Below the pieces are notes generated by a model. The model saw nothing but the letters and a program-made list of their open reading frames with translations, had not been told where the DNA came from and made no database searches. Positions 1-8,606 of a stretch of DNA of 64,000 nucleotides are shown one piece after another. The translations under genes and the position numbers were made by a program. The DNA is from Streptomyces sp. NBC_00820 (lineage in GTDB: Bacteria > Actinomycetota > Actinomycetes > Streptomycetales > Streptomycetaceae), in contig NZ_CP108882.1 of the NCBI RefSeq assembly GCF_036347055.1, positions 4,568,501 through 4,632,500 on the forward strand. Reading direction: 5' to 3'. Numbering within the stretch: the first letter of the stretch is position 1; each line of letters opens with the position of its first letter.

Positions 1-287
1 TCGGCCCCGAGGTCGTGCCGACCGTCGCCGAGATCCGCGAGAAGTTCCAGCAGCGCCGCGCCAAGGGCGCCTCCCGCCTGGACCTCGCCCTGCGCAAGCT
101 GCTCGGCCTGGACGCCAAACTCAAGCAGTACCGTGACGGTGAACGCTTCGTGCGCGCCGTCGTCGACCAGGTCGGCATGGACGGCTTCAACCGCGTGTGG
201 ACCTCGCCCAACACCCTGCCCACCAAGGCGGAGATCGCCAAACCGGCGGACTGGGTCGCGCGGGTGCACCGCAAGGCCGAGTCGTGA
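1..287 (+). CDS. C-terminal end of a DUF2342-type zinc-dependent metalloprotease (partial)
   Basis: This is the last ~94 codons of a gene that begins before the window; the reading frame is open from base 3 to the TGA at 285-287. The tail resembles the C-terminal part of the DUF2342 (zinc-dependent metalloprotease, also called F420-biosynthesis-associated) family, with the helical GLDAKLKQYRDGERFV stretch and the WTSPNTLPTKAEI / PADWVARVH ending that I recognise from Streptomyces homologues. The position just upstream of tilS is also where this family sits in Streptomyces. The HExxH zinc site, if present, lies outside the window, so catalytic competence cannot be judged. The family assignment is recognition from a short tail and is moderately secure. 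Confidence 0.7.
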   Translation, partial: GPEVVPTVAEIREKFQQRRAKGASRLDLALRKLLGLDAKLKQYRDGERFVRAVVDQVGMDGFNRVWTSPNTLPTKAEIAKPADWVARVHRKAES

Positions 288-479
288 ACGGCGGAGCGAA
301 GTCGTGAAACGAATCCGGCCGACGGCAGGCGAACGCCCCTCCAATCACCCGTCCGAGGGACCGTGTGCCATGGGTAGGCGTGCAATGCTCGGGGAACGGC
401 CCGCTTCTGTCACCATCTACACACTCTGAGTGACCGATCCCGGGCTCACCCCCCGAAAACTTCATGAAGGGAACCGGAC

Positions 480-1550
480 ATGGGTCCCCATCCTGCGGTC
501 GCGGCGATACGCCTGGCGGTCCGCCGCGCCCTCCACGACATCATCACGCACCCCAGTCGCAGCCCCGAGACAGCCGCGACGGCCGTCGCGGCGTCCCACG
601 GGACGATCCACGCGCAGAGCCGGAACACGCTCCCGCCGTCCCCGCTCGTGCTCGTCGCCTGCTCCGGCGGCGCCGACTCCATGGCGCTCGCCTCGGCCCT
701 CGCCTTCGAGGCCCCCAAACTAGGCGTCCGCGCCGGCGGCATCACCGTCGACCACGGCCTCCAGCCCGGCTCCGACCTCCGCGCCGACGAGGTCGTCCTC
801 AGGCTGCGCGGCCTCGGCCTCGACCCGGTCGAGTCCATCGCCGTCACCGTCGGCCGCGACGGCGGCCCCGAGGCGGCGGCCCGCGACGCGCGCTACGCCG
901 CCCTCGACGACGCCGCCGAACGCCACGGCGCCACCGCGATCCTGCTCGGGCACACCCGCGACGACCAGGCGGAGACCGTCCTGCTCGGCCTCGCCCGCGG
1001 CTCCGGCATCCGCTCCCTGTCCGGCATGGCCGCGGTCTCGGGGGCCGACGGCCGTTACCGGCGCCCGTTCCTGCAGCTGGACCGGCAGACCGCCCGCAAG
1101 GCCTGCATGGCCCAGTCCCTGCCCGTCTGGGACGACCCGCACAACACCGATCCGGCCTACACCCGCTCCCGGCTGCGCCACGAGGGCCTGCCCGCCCTCG
1201 AGAAGGCCCTCGGCAAAGGCGTCGTGGAGGCCCTCGCCCGTACCGCCCAGCTCTCCCGCGACGACGCCGACGCCCTCGACTCCTGGGCCAGTCAGGCCGA
1301 GGCCTCCGTACGCGACGCCACGGGCCTGCTGGAGTGCGCCAAGCTCTACGCCCTGCCGCCCGCCGTCCGCCGCCGCATCCTGCGCCGCGCCGCCATCGAC
1401 GCGGGCGCGCCGGCCGGTTCTCTCTTCGCCCGGCACATCGAGGAAGTCGACCGGTTGATCACCGGCTGGCGGGGCCAGGGGGCCATCAATCTCCCGGGCA
1501 AGGTCGTCGCCCAGCGACAGGGTGGCAGACTGGTGATTCGGCAAGGCTGA
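480..1550 (+). CDS. tilS: tRNA(Ile)-lysidine synthetase TilS
   Basis: The protein has 356 residues. It ligates lysine to C34 of the CAU anticodon of a minor tRNA-Ile, using ATP, so that the tRNA reads AUA and is charged with isoleucine. The N-type ATP pyrophosphatase P-loop is visible as CSGGADS at residues 61-67, followed by the [10 protein letters not shown] and [20 protein letters not shown] motifs typical of TilS. A GAAGGGA ribosome-binding stretch precedes ATG 480. It is somewhat longer than many actinobacterial homologues because of about 50 residues before the P-loop. It is followed by hpt after 80 bases; tilS-hpt-ftsH is a widespread bacterial order, which supports the call. Confidence 0.95.
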   Translation: MGPHPAVAAIRLAVRRALHDIITHPSRSPETAATAVAASHGTIHAQSRNTLPPSPLVLVACSGGADSMALASALAFEAPKLGVRAGGITVDHGLQPGSDLRADEVVLRLRGLGLDPVESIAVTVGRDGGPEAAARDARYAALDDAAERHGATAILLGHTRDDQAETVLLGLARGSGIRSLSGMAAVSGADGRYRRPFLQLDRQTARKACMAQSLPVWDDPHNTDPAYTRSRLRHEGLPALEKALGKGVVEALARTAQLSRDDADALDSWASQAEASVRDATGLLECAKLYALPPAVRRRILRRAAIDAGAPAGSLFARHIEEVDRLITGWRGQGAINLPGKVVAQRQGGRLVIRQG

Positions 1551-1562
1551 ATCCCGACCCTC

Positions 1563-1580
1563 CCGGAGGGACTCCTCCGG
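1563..1580 (+). terminator. Small hairpin between tilS and hpt
   Basis: A perfect 7-bp stem (CCGGAGG / CCTCCGG) with loop GACT lies 12 bases after the tilS stop. A competing stem with the preceding CCCTCC is possible. There is no T tract, so it could be a weak terminator or attenuator; function is unproven. Confidence 0.3.
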
Positions 1581-1630
1581 CGGTGTGGGCAGTTCAGCGG
1601 GTGGCCGTAAGTGCGGGACGACCGAAAGTG

Positions 1631-2191
1631 ATGCGGGTGGACGCGAAAGACATGGGTGCCGACCTGAAGTCGGTGCTCATCACCAAGGAAGAGATCGACG
1701 CGAAGCTGGCCGAGCTGGCCGCGAAGATCGACGCGGAATACGCGGGCAAGGACCTGCTCATCGTGGGTGTCCTCAAGGGCGCCGTGATGGTCATGGCGGA
1801 CCTCGCCCGGGCGCTGTCCACCCCCGTCACCATGGACTGGATGGCGGTGTCCTCCTACGGCGCCGGCACCCAGTCCTCCGGCGTGGTGCGGATCCTCAAG
1901 GACCTCGACACCGACATCAAGGGCAGGCACGTCCTGATCGTCGAGGACATCATCGACTCCGGCCTGACCCTGTCCTGGCTGATCAACAACCTCGGCTCGC
2001 GCGAGCCCGCCTCGCTGAAGGTGTGCACGCTGCTGCGCAAGCCGGACGCCGCCAAGGTCGCCATCGACGTGGAGTGGGTCGGCTTCGACATCCCGAACGA
2101 GTTCGTCGTCGGCTACGGCCTCGACTACGCCGAGAAGTACCGCAACCTGCCGTTCGTCGGTACGCTCGCGCCCCACGTCTACGGCGGCTGA
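1631..2191 (+). CDS. hpt: Hypoxanthine phosphoribosyltransferase
   Basis: The 186-residue product converts hypoxanthine (and usually guanine) plus PRPP to the nucleotide in purine salvage. The PRPP-binding loop [17 protein letters not shown] is intact, as are the [11 protein letters not shown] loop and the [32 protein letters not shown]-terminal signature (quoted here in family terms; residues about 145-175). A GTG at 1628 immediately precedes ATG 1631, so the start may be one codon earlier; a much longer open frame upstream overlaps tilS and is not coding. Upstream Shine-Dalgarno is weak. It sits between tilS and ftsH, as in many bacteria. Confidence 0.96.
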   Translation: MRVDAKDMGADLKSVLITKEEIDAKLAELAAKIDAEYAGKDLLIVGVLKGAVMVMADLARALSTPVTMDWMAVSSYGAGTQSSGVVRILKDLDTDIKGRHVLIVEDIIDSGLTLSWLINNLGSREPASLKVCTLLRKPDAAKVAIDVEWVGFDIPNEFVVGYGLDYAEKYRNLPFVGTLAPHVYGG

Positions 2192-2222
2192 ACCAGCGCT
2201 CGACCAGCGGCTCGACCAGCGG
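2190..2222 (+). repeat. Short 12-bp tandem repeat after hpt
   Basis: CTCGACCAGCGG occurs at 2199-2210 and 2211-2222, preceded by a partial copy at 2190-2198. It begins at the hpt stop codon and lies in the non-coding gap before ftsH. Confidence 0.7.
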
Positions 2223-2390
2223 CTGAGCCATTGGGGCGAGCCTTCGTGGAACCGTCGGGAACCCCAGCGGGTCTCGCGCCGTTGGAGCAAGCAGAGACGG
2301 GAACGCCGGCCGTCCGGGCCGCTCCGTGCGGCTCCGGACAACAATGCTGGGGTACCGTCGGAAGAACTGTCTTATCAAACTCACTGTGGC

Positions 2391-2424
2391 AGGAGGGACG
2401 GAGCGACACCGCTCCGTATGGATG
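2391..2424 (+). promoter_or_regulatory. ftsH ribosome-binding site with a hairpin in the spacer
   Basis: AGGAGGG at 2391-2397 is a near-ideal Shine-Dalgarno sequence, but the conserved ftsH start is ATG 2422, 24 bases farther on. The gap holds a perfect 8-bp inverted repeat, ACGGAGCG (2398-2405), loop ACAC, CGCTCCGT (2410-2417). When folded, the Shine-Dalgarno sequence would sit about 4 bases from the start. An out-of-frame ATG lies at 2418. Confidence 0.65.
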
Positions 2425-4461
2425 GACGTGAAGCGATACTTCCGTGGGCCGGTCATGTGGATCGTGCTGGCCGTCCTTGCCGTGGTCGTGTTGATGCAGG
2501 TCGTCGGCTCGGGCGGCGGCTACAAGACGGTGGACACCGGCCAGGTTCTGGCAGCGATCAGTGACAACAAGGTCGAGTCGGCCAAACTCACCACCGGTGA
2601 CGAGCAGACCATCAAGGCCACGCTGAAGGACGGCGTGAAGGTCGAGGGCAGCTCGAAGATCCAGGCGAGCTACATCGGCGACCAGGGCGTCGGCATCGCC
2701 CAGACGCTGCAGACCAAGTACCAGGACAAGCAGATCAAGGGCGGCTACACAGTCTCGCCGTCCAAGCAGAACCCGTTCCTCGGCGTCCTGCTCTCCCTGC
2801 TGCCCTTCGTTCTGATCGTGGTCGTCTTCCTGTTCCTGATGAATCAGATGCAGGGCGGCGGCTCCCGGGTCATGAACTTCGGGAAGTCCAAGGCCAAGCT
2901 CATCACCAAGGACACGCCGAAGACCACCTTCGCCGACGTCGCCGGCTGCGACGAGGCCGTCGAGGAACTCCACGAGATCAAGGAGTTCCTCCAGGAGCCG
3001 GCCAAGTTCCAGGCCGTCGGCGCCAAGATCCCCAAGGGCGTGCTGCTGTACGGCCGCCCGGGTACCGGCAAGACCCTCCTCGCGCGCGCCGTCGCCGGCG
3101 AGGCCGGGGTGCCCTTCTACTCGATCTCCGGTTCCGACTTCGTCGAGATGTTCGTCGGTGTCGGTGCCTCCCGGGTCCGTGACCTGTTCGAGCAGGCCAA
3201 GGCGAACGCTCCGGCGATCGTCTTCGTCGACGAGATCGACGCGGTCGGCCGCCACCGCGGCGCCGGCCTCGGCGGTGGTCACGACGAGCGCGAGCAGACC
3301 CTGAACCAGCTGCTCGTCGAGATGGACGGCTTCGACGTGAAGGGCGGCGTCATCCTGATCGCCGCCACGAACCGGCCCGACATCCTCGACCCGGCCCTCC
3401 TGCGCCCCGGCCGCTTCGACCGGCAGATCGCCGTCGACCCGCCGGACCTGCAGGGCCGTCTGGAGATCCTCAAGGTCCACCAGAAGGGCAAGCCGGTCGC
3501 GCCCGACGTCGACCTGGCCGCCGTCGCCCGCCGTACCCCGGGCATGACCGGTGCCGACCTCGCCAACGTGCTGAACGAGGCCGCGCTGCTCACCGCTCGC
3601 AGCGACCAGAAGCTGGTCGACAACAAGGCGCTGGACGAGGCGATCGACCGTGTGGTCGCGGGCCCGCAGAAGCGGACCCGGATCATGTCGGACCGCGAGA
3701 AGAAGATCACCGCGTACCACGAGGGCGGTCACGCCCTGGTCGCGGCGGCCTCGCCGAACTCCGACCCCGTCCACAAGATCACCATCCTGTCCCGCGGCCG
3801 TGCCCTGGGCTACACGATGGTGCTGCCGGACGAGGACAAGTACTCGACCACGCGCAACGAGATGCTCGACCAGCTCGCCTACATGCTGGGCGGCCGGGCG
3901 GCCGAGGAACTGGTCTTCCACGACCCGACCACCGGCGCGGCCAACGACATCGAGAAGGCCACCAACGTGGCCCGGGCGATGGTGACCCAGTACGGCATGA
4001 CCGAGCGGCTCGGCGCCATCAAGTTCGGCGGCGACAACAGCGAGCCCTTCCTCGGCCGCGAGATGGCTCACCAGCGCGACTACTCGGAAGAGGTCGCCGC
4101 TCTGGTGGACGAGGAGGTCAAGAAGCTCATCGAGACGGCGCACAACGAGGCCTGGGAGATCCTGGTCGAGAACCGCGACGTGCTCGACAACCTCGTCCTG
4201 GCCCTCCTGGAGAAGGAGACCCTGGGCAAGGAGGAGATCGCCGAGATCTTCACGACGATCCACAAGCGCCCGCCGCGGCCCGCGTGGACCGGCTCCTCCC
4301 GCCGTACCCCCTCCACCCGTCCGCCGGTGCTCTCTCCCAAGGAGCTGGCACTGACCAACGGCGCGAACGGCACGGCGGCCGCGATCAACACGATCAAGTC
4401 CGCGGCGACGGAGTCCGCCCCGATCACGGAGCAGACCCCCGAGGACCGTTCCGAGAGCTGA
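2422..4461 (+). CDS. ftsH: ATP-dependent membrane zinc metalloprotease FtsH
   Basis: The 679-residue product is a hexameric membrane AAA+ protease that degrades misfolded membrane and selected soluble proteins. Two membrane segments are visible (about residues 12-28 and 112-133) around an extracytoplasmic domain, followed by the AAA module with Walker A GRPGTGKT (211-218), Walker B VFVDEID, and the zinc site HEGGH (433-437). The second Walker A residue is Arg where the family usually has Pro (GPPGTGKT). The tail beyond residue ~620 is low-complexity, as in other Streptomyces FtsH. ATG 2422 is chosen because the family N-terminus is [13 protein letters not shown]; in-frame GTG 2326 and ATG 2344 would add an unconserved extension. 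Transcription probably stops at the hairpin at 4492-4527. Confidence 0.95.
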   Translation: MDVKRYFRGPVMWIVLAVLAVVVLMQVVGSGGGYKTVDTGQVLAAISDNKVESAKLTTGDEQTIKATLKDGVKVEGSSKIQASYIGDQGVGIAQTLQTKYQDKQIKGGYTVSPSKQNPFLGVLLSLLPFVLIVVVFLFLMNQMQGGGSRVMNFGKSKAKLITKDTPKTTFADVAGCDEAVEELHEIKEFLQEPAKFQAVGAKIPKGVLLYGRPGTGKTLLARAVAGEAGVPFYSISGSDFVEMFVGVGASRVRDLFEQAKANAPAIVFVDEIDAVGRHRGAGLGGGHDEREQTLNQLLVEMDGFDVKGGVILIAATNRPDILDPALLRPGRFDRQIAVDPPDLQGRLEILKVHQKGKPVAPDVDLAAVARRTPGMTGADLANVLNEAALLTARSDQKLVDNKALDEAIDRVVAGPQKRTRIMSDREKKITAYHEGGHALVAAASPNSDPVHKITILSRGRALGYTMVLPDEDKYSTTRNEMLDQLAYMLGGRAAEELVFHDPTTGAANDIEKATNVARAMVTQYGMTERLGAIKFGGDNSEPFLGREMAHQRDYSEEVAALVDEEVKKLIETAHNEAWEILVENRDVLDNLVLALLEKETLGKEEIAEIFTTIHKRPPRPAWTGSSRRTPSTRPPVLSPKELALTNGANGTAAAINTIKSAATESAPITEQTPEDRSES

Positions 4462-4491
4462 CACCTTTCGGCCAACAGGGCTGGAATGAAT

Positions 4492-4527
4492 GCCGCGCCC
4501 CCCAGGTTCTAGCCTGGGGGGCGCGGC
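4492..4527 (+). terminator. Strong hairpin between ftsH and folE
   Basis: A perfect 15-bp GC-rich stem (4492-4506 with 4513-4527) closes a 6-base loop TTCTAG, 30 bases after the ftsH stop. There is no U tract, as is common for Streptomyces terminators. Confidence 0.75.
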
Positions 4528-4592
4528 AGTTCCATGTCCGCACCCGAATGGCGCGGCCGCCGCCACATGAAGGCACAGGAGCGAGGAACCAC

Positions 4593-5198
4593 ATGACCGA
4601 CCCGGTGACGCTGGACGGCGAGGGAACCATCGGCGAGTTCGACGAGAAGCGCGCCGAGAACGCCGTACGCGAGCTCCTGATCGCTGTCGGGGAGGACCCG
4701 GACCGCGAGGGGCTCAGGGAGACGCCGGCGCGGGTGGCGCGGGCCTACAAGGAGATCTTCTCGGGGCTGTGGCAGACGCCCGAGGACGTCCTGACGACGA
4801 CGTTCGACCTGGGTCACGACGAGATGGTCCTCGTGAAGGACATCGAGGTCTACAGCACCTGTGAGCACCACCTCGTGCCGTTCAGGGGTGTCGCGCACGT
4901 GGGCTACATCCCGTCCGTCTCCGGCAAGATCACCGGCCTGTCCAAGCTCGCTCGCCTGGTGGACGTCTTCGCGCGCCGCCCGCAGGTGCAGGAACGTCTC
5001 ACCACGCAGATCGCGGACTCCCTGATGGAGATACTCGAACCGCGGGGCGTGATCGTGGTCGTCGAGTGCGAGCACATGTGCATGTCGATGCGAGGCATCC
5101 GTAAGCCGGGCGCCAAGACGATCACCTCGGCGGTGCGGGGTCAGCTGCGGGACGCGGCGACGCGGAACGAGGCGATGAGCCTCATCATGGCCCGCTGA
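4593..5198 (+). CDS. folE: GTP cyclohydrolase I
   Basis: The 201-residue enzyme converts GTP to 7,8-dihydroneopterin triphosphate plus formate, the first step of folate synthesis. The zinc ligands are present in CEHHLVPF and in [10 protein letters not shown], and the [20 protein letters not shown] segment of the active site is intact. GAGGAA precedes ATG 4593 at good spacing. It is separated from ftsH by a strong hairpin, so it may have its own promoter. It converges with the folP-folB-folK cluster on the other strand, so both halves of the pathway are side by side. Confidence 0.97.
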   Translation: MTDPVTLDGEGTIGEFDEKRAENAVRELLIAVGEDPDREGLRETPARVARAYKEIFSGLWQTPEDVLTTTFDLGHDEMVLVKDIEVYSTCEHHLVPFRGVAHVGYIPSVSGKITGLSKLARLVDVFARRPQVQERLTTQIADSLMEILEPRGVIVVVECEHMCMSMRGIRKPGAKTITSAVRGQLRDAATRNEAMSLIMAR

Positions 5199-5220
5199 AC
5201 CACCCCTTCGGGGCCGGCGG

Positions 5221-5709
5221 TCAGGCCGCCGGCTCCGCGCCCGGGGGGTTGTTCTCGTCGTCCTCCGGGAGGCGGCAGACGCGTTCCAGGAACAGGGCGG
5301 CCGCTATGACGGCGATTCCGGCGACGGCCGAGAGGCCGGCGTAGATGGCCTGGTCGCGGCGGGCGGGGATGTCGAGGATCTCCAGGAGGAAGACGCCGAC
5401 GCCGCCGTAGATGCCGGAGACGAGGGCGGCGACCAGGGCGCTGGCGTGGCCGAAGACGACCGCGCGGGCGGCCATGAGCGGGTCGACGCCCTTAGCGCCG
5501 GGACGGCGCTCGCGCTGGGCCTTGAAGCGGGCGCGCAGGGAGAGGGCCGTGGCGAGCAGGACCACGGCGATCAGGGCGAGGACGATGGGGGCGGCGAGCG
5601 GGACGCTGGGGAGCGTCCCGACGGAGTTCCAGAGGCGGGCGCCCGCCCAGGACAGGACTCCGGCCACGACGAACACGCCGGCCAGCACCCTGATGCGCAG
5701 CTGTTTCAC
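5221..5709 (-). CDS. DUF3180 integral membrane protein
   Basis: The 162-residue protein has four predicted membrane segments (about residues 8-28, 38-58, 85-108 and 118-142) and matches the actinobacterial DUF3180 family. No function is established for the family. It is the last gene of the folP-folB-folK cluster on this strand, 58 bases after folK, and this linkage is common in actinobacteria, so a link with folate metabolism or transport is possible but unproven. The C-terminal 20 residues are acidic and disordered. Confidence 0.85.
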   Translation of the reverse strand: MKQLRIRVLAGVFVVAGVLSWAGARLWNSVGTLPSVPLAAPIVLALIAVVLLATALSLRARFKAQRERRPGAKGVDPLMAARAVVFGHASALVAALVSGIYGGVGVFLLEILDIPARRDQAIYAGLSAVAGIAVIAAALFLERVCRLPEDDENNPPGAEPAA

Positions 5710-5767
5710 GGTGTCCCTTCAGCTCCCCCGGACCGGTCCCGGAGTGTGGTCGTCCTGACCTTAACGA

Positions 5768-6379
5768 CTACTCGGGCAGTCGGAGTTCCAGGTCCGCGCG
5801 AGCGGTGACGCCGTCGCGGGTCACGGCCGCCAGCAGATCGGCCACGGCGCCCCGTCCGGGCAACTGGGCTTCGGGGTCCACGTCGTACCAGGGGGCGAGC
5901 ACGAAGGCGCGTTCGTGGGCGCGCGGGTGGGGGAGCGTCAGCTGCGGGTCGTCGGAGGTGACACCGGCGTAGGCGACGATGTCGACGTCCAGCGTGCGCG
6001 GGCCCCAGCGCTCGTCGCGGACCCGGTGGAAGGCCTCCTCGACCGCGTGCGCCCGCTCCAGCAGGGAGGACGGGGGCAGCGTCGTCTTCAGCAGCACGAC
6101 CGCGTTGAAGTACGACGGCTGGCTGCCGGGATCGACGCCCCACGGCTCGGTCTCGTAGACCGGGGAGACGGCCTTGACGCGTACACCCGGGGTGTCCTCG
6201 AAGGCGTCGACGGCCCCCTGGAGGGTCTCCAGGCGGTTGCCGAGGTTCGAGCCGAGGGAGAGCACGGCCCACTGGGGGTTGTGCAGGGTGGTGTCGGCGT
6301 CGTCGACCTTCTGGACGACGGAGGCCGGCACCGGCTGCACGGTCGGGTCGGCCTGGCCCGGGTCGAACGGCCGGGTCAT
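5768..6379 (-). CDS. folK: 2-amino-4-hydroxy-6-hydroxymethyldihydropteridine diphosphokinase
   Basis: The 203-residue enzyme transfers pyrophosphate from ATP to 6-hydroxymethyl-7,8-dihydropterin. The family marks are LSLGSNLGNR near residue 40, the VSPVYETEPWG stretch, and the signature RWGPRTLDVDIVAY followed by LPHPRAHERAFVLAPW. About 35 residues precede the conserved domain and look disordered. The ATG at 6379 overlaps the folB stop codon (ATGA), so the two are translationally coupled. Product passes to FolP, encoded upstream in the same cluster. Confidence 0.96.
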   Translation of the reverse strand: MTRPFDPGQADPTVQPVPASVVQKVDDADTTLHNPQWAVLSLGSNLGNRLETLQGAVDAFEDTPGVRVKAVSPVYETEPWGVDPGSQPSYFNAVVLLKTTLPPSSLLERAHAVEEAFHRVRDERWGPRTLDVDIVAYAGVTSDDPQLTLPHPRAHERAFVLAPWYDVDPEAQLPGRGAVADLLAAVTRDGVTARADLELRLPE

Positions 6380-6735
6380 ACCCGCCTCCGCGTGATGGTG
6401 ACGGTCACGTCGTCGAAGGGGACGGTGATCGGCGCGTCCGGCTTGTGGACGCAGACCTCGACCTCCTCGACCTCCTCGTGTTTCAGGCAGGTCTGGGCGA
6501 TCCGGTCGGCGAGCGTCTCGATGAGGTTCACCGGCTCGCCCCCGACCACGGCGACGACCTCTTCGGCCACGATGCCGTAGTGCACCGTCCGCGCCAGGTC
6601 GTCGTCGGCCGCGGCCGGCCGGGTGTCCAGGCCCAGGACGAGGTCGACGATGAAGGTCTGGCCCTCCTCGCGTTCCTTGGGGAACACACCGTGGTGCCCG
6701 CGGGCCTTCAGGCCGCGCAGCGCGACACGATCCAC
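6376..6735 (-). CDS. folB: Dihydroneopterin aldolase
   Basis: The 119-residue enzyme cleaves dihydroneopterin to 6-hydroxymethyl-dihydropterin and glycolaldehyde. It shows the typical start DRVALRGLKARGHHGVF, the DLARTVHYG segment with the pterin-binding Tyr, the NLIETLADRIA segment with the conserved Glu, and the VHKPDAPI motif. GTG 6735 is chosen because AGGAG lies 8 bases upstream; a GTG four codons earlier overlaps that ribosome-binding site. A large palindromic hairpin (6764-6799) sits in the leader. Confidence 0.95.
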   Translation of the reverse strand: MDRVALRGLKARGHHGVFPKEREEGQTFIVDLVLGLDTRPAAADDDLARTVHYGIVAEEVVAVVGGEPVNLIETLADRIAQTCLKHEEVEEVEVCVHKPDAPITVPFDDVTVTITRRRV

Positions 6736-6763
6736 GCGAATCACTCCTGCAATCGTCGGGAAC

Positions 6764-6799
6764 GGCCGGTCGGTGCCGCACATGTGCGGCACACCGGCC
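6764..6799 (-). promoter_or_regulatory. Large interrupted palindrome in the folB leader
   Basis: The core GTGCCGCACATGTGCGGCAC (6773-6792) is a perfect 20-bp palindrome. It is flanked by GGCCGGT (6764-6770) and its complement ACCGGCC (6793-6799), so a 15-bp stem with one 2-base bulge can form. It ends 28 bases before the folB start. It may be an operator, a processing or termination hairpin, or a translational control element. Confidence 0.55.
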
Positions 6800-7003
6800 T
6801 CAGACGAATCTACCTGCGGGCACCGACACAGCCGGGCCACGGGGGCGTGGTCCGGTGCCGGGCCGGGTGACCGCACCGTCTGTTCCGCCTGGTGAATCCG
6901 GGCGCGCCATGCGCTGGTAGCCGTACCTACCCGGGGTTCGTGATTCCAACCACTTCTCACGCTCCCCGGTCCGCGCGACCCCCGGCGGGTGCGGAGGACG
7001 TCT

Positions 7004-7546
7004 CTAGTCGGGGTCCGTGCCGTCCACGCCGGGCCGCCCGGCCGTGCCGTCCCCGTCGGTCTCGACGGTCCCGTCCGTCTCGGCGATGACGGGGGAGGCG
7101 TGGTGGGACCAGAGCTTCCAGCCGGAGGGGGTGCGCCGGAACACGTTCGTGGCGACGACGACCTGTCCGACCAGGGGGCCGAGTTCCGCGCCCTCCGCAG
7201 GGGCGGGGCCGCCGCTGAGGATGTTCTCGGTGCAGGTCACGATGGCCGTGTCGCCGGTGACGGAGACATGGACGTCGGTGAGGAAGAACTGGATGTAGTC
7301 GGTGTTCGCCATGATCAGGGCGTACGACCTGAGGACCTCGCCGCGGCCGGTGAGTACCGGCCAGCCGGGGTGGACGCAGGAGATCACACCGGTGTCCGCC
7401 GGGTCGTGGTACTCCTCGTCGACGCCCAGGTCGGAGGGCGTGAGCCAGAGTGCGGCCAGTTCCTCGAAGTCGCCGCGTTCCATCGCCTCGTAGAAGGCGG
7501 TGTTCGCGGCCTCAACCTGCTCGACGTCGGTGTGGGGGGCGCTCAC
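7004..7546 (-). CDS. NTF2-like (SnoaL-fold) protein in the folate cluster
   Basis: The 180-residue protein has the nuclear-transport-factor-2-like cone fold pattern: VEAANTAFYEAMERGDFEELAALW at the start, then WPVLTGRGEVLRSYALIM and the terminal strands VVATNVFRRTPSGWKLWSHHASP. The last ~20 residues are disordered. GTG 7546 overlaps the folP stop codon (GTGA), so it is translationally coupled with folP. Small NTF2-like proteins may be enzymes, ligand binders or dimer scaffolds; the sequence does not say which. The position between folP and folB suggests a role tied to pterins, but this is inference. Confidence 0.85.
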   Translation of the reverse strand: MSAPHTDVEQVEAANTAFYEAMERGDFEELAALWLTPSDLGVDEEYHDPADTGVISCVHPGWPVLTGRGEVLRSYALIMANTDYIQFFLTDVHVSVTGDTAIVTCTENILSGGPAPAEGAELGPLVGQVVVATNVFRRTPSGWKLWSHHASPVIAETDGTVETDGDGTAGRPGVDGTDPD

Positions 7547-8433
7547 CGGGCTCCTTCCGCGCCGGTTCCCGCCGTACGCGCCTCTTCCACGGCCTGCGCG
7601 ACCCGTACCGCGTCCGCCGTGGCCCGTACCTCGTGCACGCGTACGGCCCAGGCGCCGGCGTGTGCCGCGAGCGCGGAGACGGCGGCCGTGGCGGCGTCGC
7701 GCTCGCGGGCCGGCGGGGGCGCGCCCTCGGGGCCGGCCAGGACGTGGCCGAGGAACCGCTTGCGGGAGGCGGCGACGAGCACGGGGTGGCCGAGGGCGCG
7801 CAGGCGGTCGAGGTGGGCGAGCAGGGTGAGGTCGTGCCCGGCCTCCTTGGAGAAGCCGAGGCCGGGGTCGATCACGATGCGGTCGGCGGCGATGCCGCCC
7901 GCCAGAACGGCCTCCACGCGCGCGTGCAGTTCGTCGACGACTTCGGCGACGACGTCCTCGTAGACGCCCCTGACGTTGCCTCCTTCGAGGAAGCCGCGCC
8001 AGTGCATGACGACGAAGGGGGCGCCCGCGGCGGCGACCACGGGGATCATCGCGGGGTCGGCGAGGCCGCCGCTGACGTCGTTGACGAGGGCGGCACCGGC
8101 CGCGAGGGACTGCTCGGCGACGGAGGCGCGCATGGTGTCGACGGAGACGACCACGCCCTCGGCGGCGAGGCCGCGGACGACCGGGACGACCCGCCGCAGC
8201 TCCTCGGCCTCGTCGACGCGGGCGGCGCCCGGGCGGGTGGACTCGCCGCCGACGTCGACCAGGTCCGCGCCCTCGGCGACCAGGTCCAGGCCGTGCTTGA
8301 CGGCGGCGGTCGTGTCGAACCAGCGGCCGCCGTCGGAGAAGGAATCGGGGGTCACGTTGACGACGCCCATGACCGCGCACCGGTCCCATGCCGGAAGTCC
8401 GGCCACCCGGCCGCGCCCGCTGAGGTTGTTCAT
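7543..8433 (-). CDS. folP: Dihydropteroate synthase
   Basis: The 296-residue TIM-barrel enzyme condenses hydroxymethyl-dihydropterin pyrophosphate with p-aminobenzoate; it is the sulfonamide target. Signature loops are VMGVVNVTPDSFSDGG (residues 21-36), GGESTRPG, VSVDTMRASVAE, LVNDVSGG, the VIDPGLGFSKEAGHD loop and the late SRKRFLG segment with the catalytic Lys-Arg. It is the first gene of the reverse-strand fol cluster. A -10-like TACGCT at 8440-8445 lies 6 bases before ATG 8433, so it is probably leaderless. Confidence 0.96.
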   Translation of the reverse strand: MNNLSGRGRVAGLPAWDRCAVMGVVNVTPDSFSDGGRWFDTTAAVKHGLDLVAEGADLVDVGGESTRPGAARVDEAEELRRVVPVVRGLAAEGVVVSVDTMRASVAEQSLAAGAALVNDVSGGLADPAMIPVVAAAGAPFVVMHWRGFLEGGNVRGVYEDVVAEVVDELHARVEAVLAGGIAADRIVIDPGLGFSKEAGHDLTLLAHLDRLRALGHPVLVAASRKRFLGHVLAGPEGAPPPARERDAATAAVSALAAHAGAWAVRVHEVRATADAVRVAQAVEEARTAGTGAEGAR

Positions 8434-8439
8434 ACGTTC

Positions 8440-8445
8440 AGCGTA
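8440..8445 (-). promoter_or_regulatory. -10 box of folP (leaderless)
   Basis: TACGCT on the reverse strand, 6 bases before ATG 8433, placing the transcript start at or next to the initiation codon. Confidence 0.6.
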
Positions 8446-8606
8446 GGCCCCGGACGAAAGCCCCGAACGCGCGGCGGCCCGGGCGGACCGGACGAGCGTG
8501 CACGGGAGCGGGCGGGCGGCTTGTCCGGCCGCGCTCGGTCGGGGCCTTCCCGGCGCGGGGGCGGCGCGGGGGCGGCGCGGGCGCGGTGCGGGTGCGGCGT
8601 GGGCGT

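Noticed and set aside
464..1630. In-frame upstream extension of hpt across tilS
   Set aside because: The extension is Arg/Pro-rich shadow sequence in another frame of tilS; homology begins at [11 protein letters not shown].
2179..4566. A 795-codon reverse-strand open frame opposite ftsH
   Set aside because: It mirrors the codon bias of ftsH (G/C third positions give few stops on the opposite strand), has low-complexity composition and no recognisable domain. Similar long frames opposite clpC, disA, radA, ilvD and the DUF2156 gene were rejected for the same reason.
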